From positions 1-43,674 of the forward strand of contig CAJWEZ010000038.1 in assembly GCA_913030605.1 (NCBI GenBank): a DNA stretch of 43,674 nt, read 5' to 3'. A model generated the notes under the pieces. That model made no database searches, was not told where the DNA came from, and saw only the letters and a list, made by a program, of their open reading frames with translations. A program made the position numbers and the translations under genes. The DNA comes from an uncultured Spirochaeta sp. Its GTDB lineage: Bacteria; Spirochaetota; Spirochaetia; DSM-27196; Alkalispirochaetaceae. Below are positions 1-8,856 of the stretch, one piece after another (position 1 is the stretch's first letter; every line of letters starts with the position of its first letter).

Positions 1-43
1 TTCCGGGATGACGAATACTTCTTCCTTCGCATCCGTCATGCAT

Positions 44-97
<54 letters not shown>

Positions 98-220
98 GTA
101 ACCCTAAGATCGGTATCTGGCGGAAAAACTGGACGCTGTGTAGCCTGTATACCCCACTCAGAAACATACCGCGGCGGGGCAGGAAAGTCGAACGCCCGAC
201 ACCGGGGATTGCCCACAATT

Positions 221-250
221 CTGTTTGTTTGTCTGTCTATTCTGTCTGTC
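221..250. repeat. Short TGTT/TGTC-rich simple repeat
   Basis: Imperfect TGTT and TGTC units run just beyond the ribokinase stop codon, in the 3' untranslated part of that transcript. They are low in complexity and I see no coding or structural role. Confidence 0.4.
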
Positions 251-253
251 GGG

Positions 254-1177
254 CTATCTGTCGTTCTCGAGGAGTGACAGAACCGCGCCGGCATCGGGCA
301 TTGCGGTCTGGGCGCCCATTCCCGTCACGCTGATGGCGGCGGTTGCGTTGCCCGTCCGTACCGCGATTTCGGGTGGGCGGCGTTCGACAAGCGCCCACGC
401 AAGCCCTCCGTTGAACGAATCGCCGGCGGCGGTGGTATCGACCACATCAACACGATAGCCGGGCACGAGTCGCGGCGTCGGTTGCTCCTTCGATGCATAG
501 ACCGCACCACGCGAACCGGCCTTTACGACCACGTGTTCCACCCCCGACTCGAGGAGCGACGCGCACGCGCGTTCCAGACCGTCGTTGGAGCTGGTATCGA
601 TTCCGGTGATCACTGAGGCTTCGTGCTCGTTGGGGGTGATCCACGAGATGTGCGGGAGCGCCCGTTCCGGAATCTCCGCTGCCGGAGCCGGATCCAGAAT
701 GACGGTGGCTCCTGAGGTGTGGCAGTGTTCCGCCACCGCCCACACGGTATCGAGCGGAACCTCGAGCTGCAGCAGGACGACATCACCGGCGGTGACTTCG
801 GCGAGGTCCTCGAGTACGGTATCGCGGTCCATACGACCGTTCGCGCCGGGGACGACGACGATGCGGTTCTGCCCCGTCGGGTCGACCTCGATGAGGGCTG
901 TACCGGTGGGTTGGTCATTCACCGTTCGGACGCGGGATACGTCCGCCCCGGTTTCGACAAGCGCCGAACGGTAGCGTGTCCCGAAATCGTCGGATCCGAC
1001 ACGACCGACAACGCGGGGTTTTGCGTTCAGCCGGGCCAGCGCCATCGCCTGATTGCCGCCCTTTCCGCCGAGAAACGTGGAGAACGACGTTCCCCGCAGC
1101 GTTTCACCCGGATTCGGAAACTGCTCCACCTGAACCACAAGATCGACGTTGAGGCTTCCAACTACCCATGTACTCAT
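254..1177 (-). CDS. rbsK: Ribokinase (PfkB family)
   Basis: 307 aa, the usual length for ribokinase, which phosphorylates D-ribose to ribose-5-phosphate with ATP in the cytoplasm. The N-terminus VVGSLNVDLVV and GGKGGNQA are the substrate-binding signatures of the family. DTTAAGDSFNGG near residue 250 is the second PfkB signature, with the catalytic Asp and anion hole. The ATG at 1177 has AGAGG six bases upstream. No ribose transporter is adjacent. Another PfkB sugar kinase is possible, but DTTAAGD with GGKGGNQA favours ribose. The gene is divergent from the glycerate kinase and ends ahead of a terminator at 67-97. Confidence 0.88.
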   Translation of the reverse strand: MSTWVVGSLNVDLVVQVEQFPNPGETLRGTSFSTFLGGKGGNQAMALARLNAKPRVVGRVGSDDFGTRYRSALVETGADVSRVRTVNDQPTGTALIEVDPTGQNRIVVVPGANGRMDRDTVLEDLAEVTAGDVVLLQLEVPLDTVWAVAEHCHTSGATVILDPAPAAEIPERALPHISWITPNEHEASVITGIDTSSNDGLERACASLLESGVEHVVVKAGSRGAVYASKEQPTPRLVPGYRVDVVDTTAAGDSFNGGLAWALVERRPPEIAVRTGNATAAISVTGMGAQTAMPDAGAVLSLLENDR

Positions 1178-1188
1178 AGTGAGCCTCT

Positions 1189-1217
1189 ACCGTATGCCGT
1201 GTTGCCCTCCCCGTCAA
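1189..1217 (-). promoter_or_regulatory. Sigma-70-type promoter of rbsK
   Basis: On the minus strand TTGACG (1217-1212) and TACGGT (1194-1189) are separated by exactly 17 nt. The -10 ends 11 nt before the ATG, so the leader would be short, with AGAGG as the ribosome binding site. Confidence 0.6.
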
Positions 1218-1306
1218 CTGTGTCCCGGTCTGACCGGCAGCCCCAACGTGAAACGGCGCCGGCGGGTCGGGCGGGAGACGCGGGTGGCGGCGGCGCGGAT
1301 AGGCGC

Positions 1307-1312
1307 TATACT
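1307..1312 (+). promoter_or_regulatory. -10 element of a probably leaderless glycerate kinase transcript
   Basis: TATACT ends six bases before the ATG at 1319, so transcription would start at or next to the start codon. I see no good -35 hexamer and no Shine-Dalgarno sequence. Confidence 0.5.
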
Positions 1313-1318
1313 CGGCGT

Positions 1319-2686
1319 ATGAATCGCGATGCAGCCGCGTCGATCGCCCAGGCGGGGATCGACAGCGTGAACCCGGTCCGGATGATCGCCGAGCGCCTGT
1401 CGCTGCGGGGATCCCATCTTGTGGTGGACGCCGGCCCCGGTGCGGGAGCCCCGGTGGATGTGGATCTGTCGGTGTTTCGGCGCGTTGTTGTCCTCGGCGC
1501 GGGCAAGGCCGGGGCGGCCATGGCTCGGGGCCTGGAGGATATTCTTGGCGACCGCATCGACGACGGGCTGGTGGTGACCAAATACGACCATACGATGCCC
1601 CTGTCCAGGGTTCGTCTGATCGAGGCGGGGCACCCGGTACCCGATGAGAACAGCTTCCGCGCCGGCCGGGAGATCGCCGCCCTGGCCGACACTCTCGACG
1701 CCGATACGCTGTGTATCACGGTGGTTTCGGGAGGCGGGTCGGCGCTGCTCACGCTCCCGGCGGAGTTTGGAGACCGGCGGGTCTCCCTGTCCGATATCCA
1801 GACGACAACGGAACTGCTGCTGGCAGCCGGGGCGCCGATCCAGCAGGTGAACTGCGTCCGTCGGCACCTGTCGGGTATCGCCGGGGGGCGTTTCGCGGTG
1901 CGGGTAGCACCGGCGCGGACGCTGGCACTGATCCTGTCGGACGTGGTGGGCGACGAACTGGAAAGCATCGCCTCCGGTCTCGTGGCACCGGACCCGACGA
2001 CGTACGGCGATGCCCTCGAGGTGTGCCGGCGTTCGGGGATCATCGACCGCCTGCCGGACGCGGTCCGCGCCCTGCTCGATGCCGGCGATCGGGGTGAGAT
2101 CCCCGATACCCCGTCCCCGGGGGATCCGGCGTTTTCGACCCTCACGCCGGTTCTCATCGGGAGCAATGCCGTGGCACTGCACGCCGCGCGCCGGCGCGCC
2201 GAAGGTCTCGGCTATCGGACGCTCGTTCTCACGAGCCAGCTGACGGGCGAGGCGCGGGAGGTGGCGCGGCTGTTCCCGGCCATGGCGCGTGACATTCTTC
2301 GCGGACTGGGTCCCCTGGAGGCGCCGGCGTGCGTTCTGTGTGGTGGTGAGACAACGGTCACACTGCGGGGGAACGGCCTCGGCGGGCGCAACCAGGAGAT
2401 GGCGCTGGCGGTGCTGGAGGAGATCGCGGCGCGGCCGGCGGCGTACGCCGGCGTCACGTTTCTGTCGGTGGGGACCGACGGCACGGATGGTCCCACCGAC
2501 GCCGCCGGCGGGTTCGCAGCCACGGATCTGCTCGTGGGTCAGGCGGCCGGCACGCCGGCGGCGATCGCCGACGCCCTGGAGCGCAACGACGCGTACCACC
2601 TGCTGGACGGTCTGAACGCGCTCCACCGTACCGGTCCCACCAACACCAACGTCTGTGACATCCAGATCCTGCTGGTCGACGCCTGA
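1319..2686 (+). CDS. Glycerate 2-kinase, MOFRL/GckA family
   Basis: 455 aa, matching the two-domain glycerate kinases (GckA/TtuD type) that phosphorylate D-glycerate, usually at the 2-position, to feed lower glycolysis. An N-terminal Rossmann-like domain carries VVLGAGKAGAAMA and VVSGGGSALLTLP. The C-terminal MOFRL part carries LCGGETTVTLRG, GLGGRNQEMAL and GTDGTDGPTDAAGG, all typical. The open frame extends upstream to 719, but that part is antisense to ribokinase. The ATG at 1319 gives the family's N-terminus and lies just after a -10-like TATACT. It is divergent from rbsK, and the two may share a role in sugar or sugar-acid breakdown. Confidence 0.88.
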   Translation: MNRDAAASIAQAGIDSVNPVRMIAERLSLRGSHLVVDAGPGAGAPVDVDLSVFRRVVVLGAGKAGAAMARGLEDILGDRIDDGLVVTKYDHTMPLSRVRLIEAGHPVPDENSFRAGREIAALADTLDADTLCITVVSGGGSALLTLPAEFGDRRVSLSDIQTTTELLLAAGAPIQQVNCVRRHLSGIAGGRFAVRVAPARTLALILSDVVGDELESIASGLVAPDPTTYGDALEVCRRSGIIDRLPDAVRALLDAGDRGEIPDTPSPGDPAFSTLTPVLIGSNAVALHAARRRAEGLGYRTLVLTSQLTGEAREVARLFPAMARDILRGLGPLEAPACVLCGGETTVTLRGNGLGGRNQEMALAVLEEIAARPAAYAGVTFLSVGTDGTDGPTDAAGGFAATDLLVGQAAGTPAAIADALERNDAYHLLDGLNALHRTGPTNTNVCDIQILLVDA

Positions 2687-2760
2687 TGCCGCCCCTTGCT
2701 GACGCCGGATGCTGCCGGCTGCTGCAACGCGCGGGACTCGGGTTCGGGTGACCGCGGGGC

Positions 2761-4041
2761 TCAGCGCCGCCGGTCGGGATCGGCGGGGCCGGCGAACAGC
2801 GGAATCGGCGCCCCGATGAGCGCGATCACCGCGGCGATTCGATAGAGCCAGACAACAGACGTGGCCTCCATCAGAAGGCCGCCGATCCAGCTGCCGACGA
2901 TGCTTCCGGCACCGAAGAACGTAGCGGGTCCGATCGTCTGAAAGAATGCACGGTGTTCGGGTGGTGCGATGCGGTGGATGTAGTCCACCGTCGTTGCCAT
3001 GAAGATGCCGAACGTGAGGCCGTGGGAGAGCTGAAGCGCCAGAATTCCCCCGGGAGTCGGGATCCAGGTGTAGGCCAACAGGCGGACTCCGAACAGCACG
3101 AGGACGAACGAGATCAGCCGAGCACCGCGCACCCGCCTGTGGAGGATCGCCGATCCCATGAAGAAGGGAATCTCGGAGAGCGCGCCGATTGAGTGTGCAA
3201 GCCCCACCTGGCCCACGGTGCCGCCAACCTCGTCGAACAGGTACGGGAGAAAGGTGAGTCCGGCGCGGAGGCCGCTGAACCCCAGAAACGCACCGGCGAT
3301 CAGAACCAGGTACGGTCGGTTGGAGGCGACTGCACGGAGCGCAGCGACAAACCGGCTGTTCCGCATCCCGGAAGGGACCTCCGGCGCCAGCGGGTCGGGC
3401 ACCTGTGTGACCTGGTCCCTGTGCGGGCGCTGCGACGCGTCCCGCTCACGCCGCTCGCGAACGAAGCGACGGGTGGCGATCCACGTCAGGACGGCGGCTA
3501 TGCCCGTGGTGATCACAAAGGACGGAAACATCACCCCGATCCCCATCGTGTCGGTGAGCGAACCCAGAACGATGCCGCCACCGGCGAAGCCCAGGGAGCC
3601 CATGCCACGGGCGATTCCGTACTGCAGGCCCGGGACCTCCTCACGGCGTGAGAGAATCCAGGAATCCAGGACACCGGGGAGCGACGCAACGGTGACGGCG
3701 TACACGCCGGCAAGGACGACCAGGAGCGGAAACGACGTGACCGCCAGGGGCATCGCCGCGAACGCTGCGGCGCCGATGATGATCGCAGCGGTGATCATCC
3801 GTCCCGGGGCCGCGACGCGGTCGCTGATGCTGCCGAGGATCGGGTTCGCGGCCATGGCGGCGCCGAAGACCACCGCGACAACCAGTCCCGCCTGCGACGG
3901 GGAGTACCCGTGACTGCGCAGCCAGGGGACCATGAACGCCTCGAAACTGACGATGGCCGCCCAGAAGAAAAACTCGATGAGTGCAAAGCGGCCGGTCTCT
4001 CTGACCGCAGGAGCCGCGACGCGTGAACGAAGAGACGTCAG
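2761..4041 (-). CDS. MFS transporter, nucleoside-symporter/HcaT-like type, with a probable CTG start
   Basis: A many-helix major facilitator. The first ATG (3933) lies in the middle of what looks like helix 1. In-frame codons upstream of it encode RFALIEFFFWAAIVSFEAF, a normal MFS first helix, up to a TGA at 4071. No ATG, GTG or TTG lies between, but a CTG at 4041 has AGAGG six bases upstream and gives a sensible N-terminus (about 426 aa). Conserved loop GSISDRVAAPGR follows helix 2. A hydrophilic linker of about 45 residues separates the two halves. The overall pattern recalls HcaT or MFS_1-like carriers, so the substrate is unknown. If the CTG is not used, a sequencing error or an unusual start must explain the missing helix. 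Confidence 0.75.
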   Translation of the reverse strand: MTSLRSRVAAPAVRETGRFALIEFFFWAAIVSFEAFMVPWLRSHGYSPSQAGLVVAVVFGAAMAANPILGSISDRVAAPGRMITAAIIIGAAAFAAMPLAVTSFPLLVVLAGVYAVTVASLPGVLDSWILSRREEVPGLQYGIARGMGSLGFAGGGIVLGSLTDTMGIGVMFPSFVITTGIAAVLTWIATRRFVRERRERDASQRPHRDQVTQVPDPLAPEVPSGMRNSRFVAALRAVASNRPYLVLIAGAFLGFSGLRAGLTFLPYLFDEVGGTVGQVGLAHSIGALSEIPFFMGSAILHRRVRGARLISFVLVLFGVRLLAYTWIPTPGGILALQLSHGLTFGIFMATTVDYIHRIAPPEHRAFFQTIGPATFFGAGSIVGSWIGGLLMEATSVVWLYRIAAVIALIGAPIPLFAGPADPDRRR

Positions 4042-4070
4042 ATGGTACCTCTCATTGCGTGGTTCGGGTC

Positions 4071-4076
4071 AGTGTA
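4071..4076 (-). promoter_or_regulatory. -10-like element for the MFS gene
   Basis: TACACT on the minus strand lies about 30 nt before the proposed CTG start, leaving room for the AGAGG site at about 4048-4052. The same hexamer is the -10 of the promoter at 31341. The -35 is not convincing. The element sits inside the stop-codon spacer of the lipoprotein gene. Confidence 0.35.
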
Positions 4077-4087
4077 GCACGTCGCGG

Positions 4088-4726
4088 TCAGTAGGACACG
4101 CTTTCGCCGTACCAGGAGACACCGTCGGATGTGATGTAGAAGCCCGGCGAGCCGCTCCCGAACCCCGGCGAGTCTGACATGTGGAGTACGTACATGTTGC
4201 CAGCGTTGGGGCTGTCGTCGGCGAGCTCAAAGGCAACCGCGAGCGCCCCGTCGGGGTCCTGCGCGAGATACAGGGCCACGAGATCGGAGCCGGGACGAAC
4301 TTCGTTTTCGTCTCCCGGAGGATCGGTAACGTACGGCGAAATCGCGCCCCAGTCGGCGAGGCTTCCGTCGGCGACGATCTGCGCCGCCGTCACCGGGAGC
4401 GCCGCCAGGTCTCCCTGCAGCGATCCGGTGAAATCCAGTTCGCCGCCGGTGTCGGCGCGGTACAGAATGGGTTCGAAATCCCGGGGACCGAGACCGCCAA
4501 ACACGGAGCTCGGAACCCAGAACTCCACGACGGTCGAGGCGCCGGCTGCGAACGGGACCCCGTTCAGAATACCGGTGGCGCTGCTGCCGGAATTGGCCGG
4601 GTCCAGGGGGTTGTCGAATTCCGGCATCTGATAGACACAGGAGCTGAGAAGAAGGGTCGTGGCGACCATGACCGAAACAACGCAGAGGCGTGCGATCGGA
4701 CGATATCGAATCCCTGGGGTGCTCAT
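4088..4726 (-). CDS. Secreted lipoprotein with CBM9/DOMON-like domain
   Basis: 212 aa starting at the ATG at 4726, which overlaps the upstream gene's stop (ATGA). The N-terminus is a lipoprotein signal peptide: basic residues, a hydrophobic stretch, then lipobox LSSC with Cys near residue 29, followed by YQMPEFDNPLDPANS. The second half, from about residue 125 (IVADGSLADWGAISPYVTD), resembles CBM9/DOMON-like beta-sandwiches, which begin with DG..DW. That resemblance is by eye and is not proof of sugar binding. The gene is translationally coupled to the CsgG/PEGA-like gene, so the two probably act together at the outer membrane. The shorter start is chosen because longer ones add a charged leader before the signal peptide. 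Confidence 0.75.
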   Translation of the reverse strand: MSTPGIRYRPIARLCVVSVMVATTLLLSSCVYQMPEFDNPLDPANSGSSATGILNGVPFAAGASTVVEFWVPSSVFGGLGPRDFEPILYRADTGGELDFTGSLQGDLAALPVTAAQIVADGSLADWGAISPYVTDPPGDENEVRPGSDLVALYLAQDPDGALAVAFELADDSPNAGNMYVLHMSDSPGFGSGSPGFYITSDGVSWYGESVSY

Positions 4727-6597
4727 GGGAGATACACCACGTTTCGGCCGCCGTGCATCGCGTGGCGCACCATGACTTCTCCGTTCGGCCAGTTTAGTCC
4801 GGTCCATACAATCTCCTCTCCCGGTGCAACCTCGGGGTACACCCTCGGTCCGTTCACGGGCTGCGGATGCTGCGCGCCAATCGTCAGTGTGCGCCGTGTC
4901 TCTCGTCCGTCGTCTCTGCTGCGGCTCACCAGAATGAGGCGGTCACCGTCGCCGGAGAAAAATGCGATCGCCGCCGCGGTCCGGGCGTCACCGATCGTTT
5001 CGAGGTACGTGGCTCGAATCCGTTCCGGTCGGCGGACGGAACGAATACGAGCGATGATTCCGGCTGCGATGCCGCCGACTCCGACGACGCCGGACCCGAT
5101 CCCGACGGCGGAAAGCATGTTGGCGGTGTTGTAGCCCTGTTCCACCTCATCGCGGAGATCGGCGATCTCCGCCGAATCGGTTGAGGCTTGGTAGGCCGCG
5201 TACGCCGCGTCGGCGTCGTTCAGGGAATCGACAACAACACCGGAACCGAACAGGTATCCGGTGGTCGCGACGCCCGCGACACCGGCACCGATCGCCAACA
5301 GCTGCCACCTCGGCCGCTGATGCTCCGCCGCGCGGTCATGCGCCATCACCGCGGCGAGTGCAGCACGTCGCTCCACCGCCGGCACGGCATCCCGTGGCCA
5401 CAACCCGTCCCGTGTGAGCTGTTGAACCAGCCGATGCGGGCGTTCCATCGCGGGCAGGTCGCCGGTGACGGCGGCATAGTCCGAGGCGAGAACCATGATT
5501 CCCACGACGGCGCCGATGTTGCGCCGGACGAGCTGTTCCAGTTCGAACCGGCGGAAGCGGTTTTCGGCAAGCTCCCCGTCGACGGGTGTGTTCGGGTCCG
5601 ACACGCGCATGTCGCGGTCGTGGACCACGCGATAACTCGCCGCCAGAAACCCATCGGCGAGGGAGTCCGGAATCGCGAAGGCCCCGTCCACATAGTACCG
5701 GTGGTCGAGAATCCGGCGATACTCGAGCTGCAGATCGAGCCGGTCGCGGTACCACGAGAGCTCGTGACTATCCGGTGTGGAACGCGCGTAGTCCGCGAGC
5801 AGGGCCTCCACCGGCGCAGCGCGGAACCCGGGCCCCGGGTCGCCGGCGAGGACGGCATCCAGAGCATCGCGAATCCTCTCCCGTTCCGCGGACGCGACAG
5901 CCGCCGCGTCCAGCAGATGAACGTCCACCACGAGCCGGTCGCCTTCGGTGATTTCGACCCGTTCGGAGACGATACGGCGGTAACCGGTGGGGAGGCGCTG
6001 CTCCACAACGAGTCGGTACCTGCCGGCCAGGACACGGTCGAGGGAGGTGAGATCGGCGCCCATGGAGGTGCCGTCGAGCATGACGCGATACGATCCGGTG
6101 CCGACGACGTTGAGCCGAACGGAGCCAAAGCCGACCCGGCGACCGCTGAACGAGCCGATGACCCGTCGCACCAGACGGTCGGATGCATCGAAGACACCCA
6201 ACAGGGTTGGAGACCGTTCGGTGTCCGAGGTGACCACGCGGGCGCTTGCCCGGTCGAAGACGGTGAGGGACACGGTGAGTGTGTCATCCGCTTCTTCGGT
6301 AACGCTGCCCCAGACGAGGGTGTCCACCGGGATCGCATCGGCGGTTTCTACCGGATTGGCACCCACCGACGCGTTCCGTTCGATCACGTCATAGTCACCC
6401 ATGAGCAGCAGCGACAGTGATACCGTCGTGCGGATCGTGTCGGCCAGGGTGTCGTAGGTACGGTTTCCCGTCCGGTTTTCGACCCGCAGAACGCCCACCC
6501 GTGGAAGCTGCTCCTGCGCCGACACGCGAGGGTTTCCACTGTGCAGCACCAGCACTGCCGCCGCGACGGTCACCAGGAGAATTCGAAACGATGGCAT
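4723..6597 (-). CDS. Secreted CsgG/FlgO-like protein with PEGA-like domain and two C-terminal hydrophobic segments
   Basis: 624 aa from the ATG at 6597. Residues 1-27 form a signal peptide ending VSA|QE. Residues 31-150 resemble the CsgG/FlgO lipoprotein fold (PRVGVLRVENRTGN, ADTIRTTVSLSLL, GDYDVIER). Residues 158-230 look like a PEGA-type beta domain (YRVMLDGTSMGADL, LAGRYRLVVEQ). The central part is helical and charged. Hydrophobic stretches at 431-456 and 496-516 flank a helical segment (AAYAAYQASTD...LRDEVEQGYNTANML), an arrangement common in envelope proteins of the DUF5683 kind. A beta-rich tail follows. It is the first gene of a two-gene unit with the lipoprotein. The function is unknown; an envelope-associated structural or sensory role is inferred. 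Confidence 0.7.
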   Translation of the reverse strand: MPSFRILLVTVAAAVLVLHSGNPRVSAQEQLPRVGVLRVENRTGNRTYDTLADTIRTTVSLSLLLMGDYDVIERNASVGANPVETADAIPVDTLVWGSVTEEADDTLTVSLTVFDRASARVVTSDTERSPTLLGVFDASDRLVRRVIGSFSGRRVGFGSVRLNVVGTGSYRVMLDGTSMGADLTSLDRVLAGRYRLVVEQRLPTGYRRIVSERVEITEGDRLVVDVHLLDAAAVASAERERIRDALDAVLAGDPGPGFRAAPVEALLADYARSTPDSHELSWYRDRLDLQLEYRRILDHRYYVDGAFAIPDSLADGFLAASYRVVHDRDMRVSDPNTPVDGELAENRFRRFELEQLVRRNIGAVVGIMVLASDYAAVTGDLPAMERPHRLVQQLTRDGLWPRDAVPAVERRAALAAVMAHDRAAEHQRPRWQLLAIGAGVAGVATTGYLFGSGVVVDSLNDADAAYAAYQASTDSAEIADLRDEVEQGYNTANMLSAVGIGSGVVGVGGIAAGIIARIRSVRRPERIRATYLETIGDARTAAAIAFFSGDGDRLILVSRSRDDGRETRRTLTIGAQHPQPVNGPRVYPEVAPGEEIVWTGLNWPNGEVMVRHAMHGGRNVVYLP

Positions 6598-6607
6598 GAT
6601 GTATCTA

Positions 6608-6635
6608 ATTGTCGTGATTCTGGAGCCGATGTCAA
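6608..6635 (-). promoter_or_regulatory. Promoter of the CsgG/PEGA-like gene
   Basis: On the minus strand a perfect TTGACA (6635-6630) is followed after 16 nt by GACAAT (6613-6608), which ends 10 nt before the ATG at 6597. The leader would be only a few bases, and no Shine-Dalgarno sequence is visible. Confidence 0.5.
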
Positions 6636-6656
6636 ATCGTGTGCAAAGTGTTCCGG

Positions 6657-6686
6657 TTGCCCCGCAGTCCATCTCGGCGGCACAAT
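6657..6686 (+). promoter_or_regulatory. Promoter of nfo, probably leaderless
   Basis: TTGCCC (6657-6662), 18 nt, CACAAT (6681-6686), then six bases to the ATG at 6693. There is no Shine-Dalgarno sequence. Confidence 0.5.
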
Positions 6687-6692
6687 CACGGT

Positions 6693-7556
6693 ATGAGCAC
6701 ACGAACGGTATACGTTGGCGCCCACGTGAGCGCCGCCGGGGGCGTGAACAACGCTCCCGCGAACGCAGCGGCGATCGGCGCCACAGCCTTCGCCCTCTTC
6801 ACCCGCAACCAGCGGCGCTGGACGGCGAAGCCTCTGGACGTGGAGACGGTGTCGGCGTTCCACGAGGCGATGGCCCAATACGGCTTCACCGGAGACCAGG
6901 TCATTCCCCACGCGAGCTACCTGGTAAATCTCGGGAGCCCGTCGGAGGAGACACGGGAGAAATCGATCACCGGACTCGCCGATGAGCTTTCCCGGACGGT
7001 GGAGCTGGGGCTTCGGTGGCTCAACTTCCACCCGGGGACGTCGAAGGGTGAACTCACCGAAGACGAGACGCTGCGCCGTATCGCCGACGGGATGGATCGC
7101 GTACTCGGACAGGTCGAGGGCGGGGTTCTCGTGCTGGAAAATACCGCCGGACAGGGAGCGTCCATGGGGCGCTCGATCTCCCATCTGGCGCGAATCCTGG
7201 AGTATGTCCGCGAACCGGATCGCGTGGCGGTGTGCATCGACACCTGCCACGCTTTCGCCGCCGGCTACGACATTCGCACCGCCCCCGGCTGGGATGCCCT
7301 GATCGCCGAAGTGGAACGCGAGGTCGGTCTGGACAAACTGGTGGCGCTGCATCTCAACGACTCCACCGGCGAGCTGGGAAGCACGAAGGATCGTCACCGT
7401 CCGATCGGGGAGGGCGAAATCGGTACGGCGGGCTTTCGCGCGATTCTCGAGGATTCCCGCGTGGACGGGCGCCCGATGGTGCTCGAAACGCCGGAGCCGG
7501 AGCGGTGGGCCGAGGAAATAGCCCTGCTCAAGGGGTTTGCCGGCGTCGCCGGATAA
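6693..7556 (+). CDS. nfo: Endonuclease IV (AP endonuclease)
   Basis: 287 aa, the standard length for the Nfo family, a TIM-barrel enzyme with three zinc ions that cuts DNA 5' of abasic sites in base-excision repair. Family signatures are present in order: GAHVSAAGGV at the N-terminus, the metal-binding VCIDTCHAFAAGYDIR near residue 175, then LHLNDSTGELGSTKDRH, IGEGEIGTAGF and the C-terminal LETPEPE. The ATG at 6693 is chosen over an upstream in-frame start because it gives the family N-terminus and lies six bases after a -10-like CACAAT. It is a single-gene unit, divergent from the CsgG/PEGA-like gene. Confidence 0.95.
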   Translation: MSTRTVYVGAHVSAAGGVNNAPANAAAIGATAFALFTRNQRRWTAKPLDVETVSAFHEAMAQYGFTGDQVIPHASYLVNLGSPSEETREKSITGLADELSRTVELGLRWLNFHPGTSKGELTEDETLRRIADGMDRVLGQVEGGVLVLENTAGQGASMGRSISHLARILEYVREPDRVAVCIDTCHAFAAGYDIRTAPGWDALIAEVEREVGLDKLVALHLNDSTGELGSTKDRHRPIGEGEIGTAGFRAILEDSRVDGRPMVLETPEPERWAEEIALLKGFAGVAG

Positions 7557-7629
7557 CGGGCGTCGTGGCACGACCCGCGCCGGCGGCGGCCCGACCGTCG
7601 CAACCGCACCGTACAGCGCTCACTCTGAC

Positions 7630-7659
7630 TTGCGCCGCCGGCAGCGACCGGTGCACTAT
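7630..7659 (+). promoter_or_regulatory. Promoter of the second MFS gene, probably leaderless
   Basis: TTGCGC (7630-7635), 18 nt, CACTAT (7654-7659), then six bases to the ATG at 7666. No Shine-Dalgarno sequence is visible. Confidence 0.5.
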
Positions 7660-7665
7660 CCGGGC

Positions 7666-8856
7666 ATGGCACGGCTCCGTCTGACGCCGATCGACCTGGT
7701 GGCGTCGCTCGGCATGTTTACCTACGCGTCGAGCGTTGTGGCGACGCCGATCGTTCTCCTGCGGGTGGCGGCGGAACTGGACTTCGGACTCGCGGAAGGC
7801 GGCGGCATCGAGGCTGTCCGTGCGGGTTTTCTGCTGTCGATACTCATCGCCAGCGGATTCGCCGCGGCTCGCTTCGGAAAACGACGCAGCCTGGCGGTAG
7901 GTGGCCTGGTCCTCGCCGCCGGACTCGCCGCCTACGCGGTCGCTCCGTCCTACGTGGTGATTCTGCTGGCGGTCGTGCTCGTGGGTCTGGGCGGCGGCAT
8001 CCTCGAGGCGCTCCTGAACCCGCTGGTGCAGGACGCGCATCCGGAGGATTCCGGGCGCTACCTCAACATCGTGAACGCCTTTTTCTCCATCGGAATCCTC
8101 GTCTCCGTGCTGGTGATCGGGGAGGGACTGACGCGCGGTGTGTCGTGGCGGTTTATGGTGGGTGGTCTCGCCGTTCTTGCGGCTGTCACGGGCGTTCTGT
8201 TTGCTGTCATCGCCGGACCCCGCTCGCCCGCCGCGGCCCGAGGTGGTAGTGGCGCCGTCCCGGTGTGGACCCACGCTCGACGGTTTCTCACCGATCGCCG
8301 CTTCTGGCTCCTATCGGTGGCGATGTTCTGCGGCGGCGGAGCCGAGGGCGCCTTTACGTTCTGGAGCGCGAGCTACGTGCAGCTCGATTTGGGCGCCCTG
8401 GCCAGGGGTGGCGCGATGGCAACGGCCTCCTTCGCTGCCGGAATGGTCACCGGGCGCTTGGCCTCGGGGCACCTGGTACGACAGGAGCACCTGCACCTGC
8501 TGATCGTCGGATCCGCGGTACTGGGCGTCGTTGCGAGTCTGGCGGTGTGGGCCGTGTCGGGATTGACTGCGTTTCTGGCGGTGGTGTTTTTCGCGGGACT
8601 GACGATCGCCTGCTTCTGGCCGAGTATCCAGTCGTACGCGGCCGCCGAACTCGGCGGGGACAGCACGATGCTTTTTATCCTCTTGTCGGTGGGCGGCATT
8701 CCCGGTTTCGGTCTGTCGTCGTGGATCATGGGGGTCATCGCCGAGCGCGCCGGGCTGCGCACCAGCCTGCTGGTGATTCCGGTTCTTCTGGCGGCGCTCT
8801 CGGTGGTGGTGATGCTGTCCCGCCGGGTGCCGCGGCCGGTGGAGGAGATCGCGTGA
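7666..8856 (+). CDS. MFS transporter
   Basis: 396 aa with about twelve predicted membrane helices, a usual size for the major facilitator superfamily. The loop between helices 2 and 3 is AARFGKRRSLAVGG, the family's loop motif. GLGGGILEALLNPLVQDAHP in helix 4 recalls FucP- or YbjJ-like carriers, in which this region faces the substrate. The substrate cannot be read from the sequence. The ATG at 7666 is chosen because the longer frame adds a hydrophilic proline- and arginine-rich leader. The last codons overlap the GTG of the next gene (GTGA), so the two are co-translated, suggesting that the carrier and the GH114-like lipoprotein serve the same substrate. Confidence 0.8.
   Translation: MARLRLTPIDLVASLGMFTYASSVVATPIVLLRVAAELDFGLAEGGGIEAVRAGFLLSILIASGFAAARFGKRRSLAVGGLVLAAGLAAYAVAPSYVVILLAVVLVGLGGGILEALLNPLVQDAHPEDSGRYLNIVNAFFSIGILVSVLVIGEGLTRGVSWRFMVGGLAVLAAVTGVLFAVIAGPRSPAAARGGSGAVPVWTHARRFLTDRRFWLLSVAMFCGGGAEGAFTFWSASYVQLDLGALARGGAMATASFAAGMVTGRLASGHLVRQEHLHLLIVGSAVLGVVASLAVWAVSGLTAFLAVVFFAGLTIACFWPSIQSYAAAELGGDSTMLFILLSVGGIPGFGLSSWIMGVIAERAGLRTSLLVIPVLLAALSVVVMLSRRVPRPVEEIA

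Noticed and set aside
98..253. Possible RNA gene
   Set aside because: No acceptor/T-loop pairing or known ncRNA motif found on either strand; best read as the ribokinase 3' untranslated region.
1214..2626. 470-aa open frame on the minus strand
   Set aside because: Shadow of the glycerate kinase gene; high-GC coding DNA leaves long antisense frames. The residues are mostly Arg/Gln/His with no family motif.
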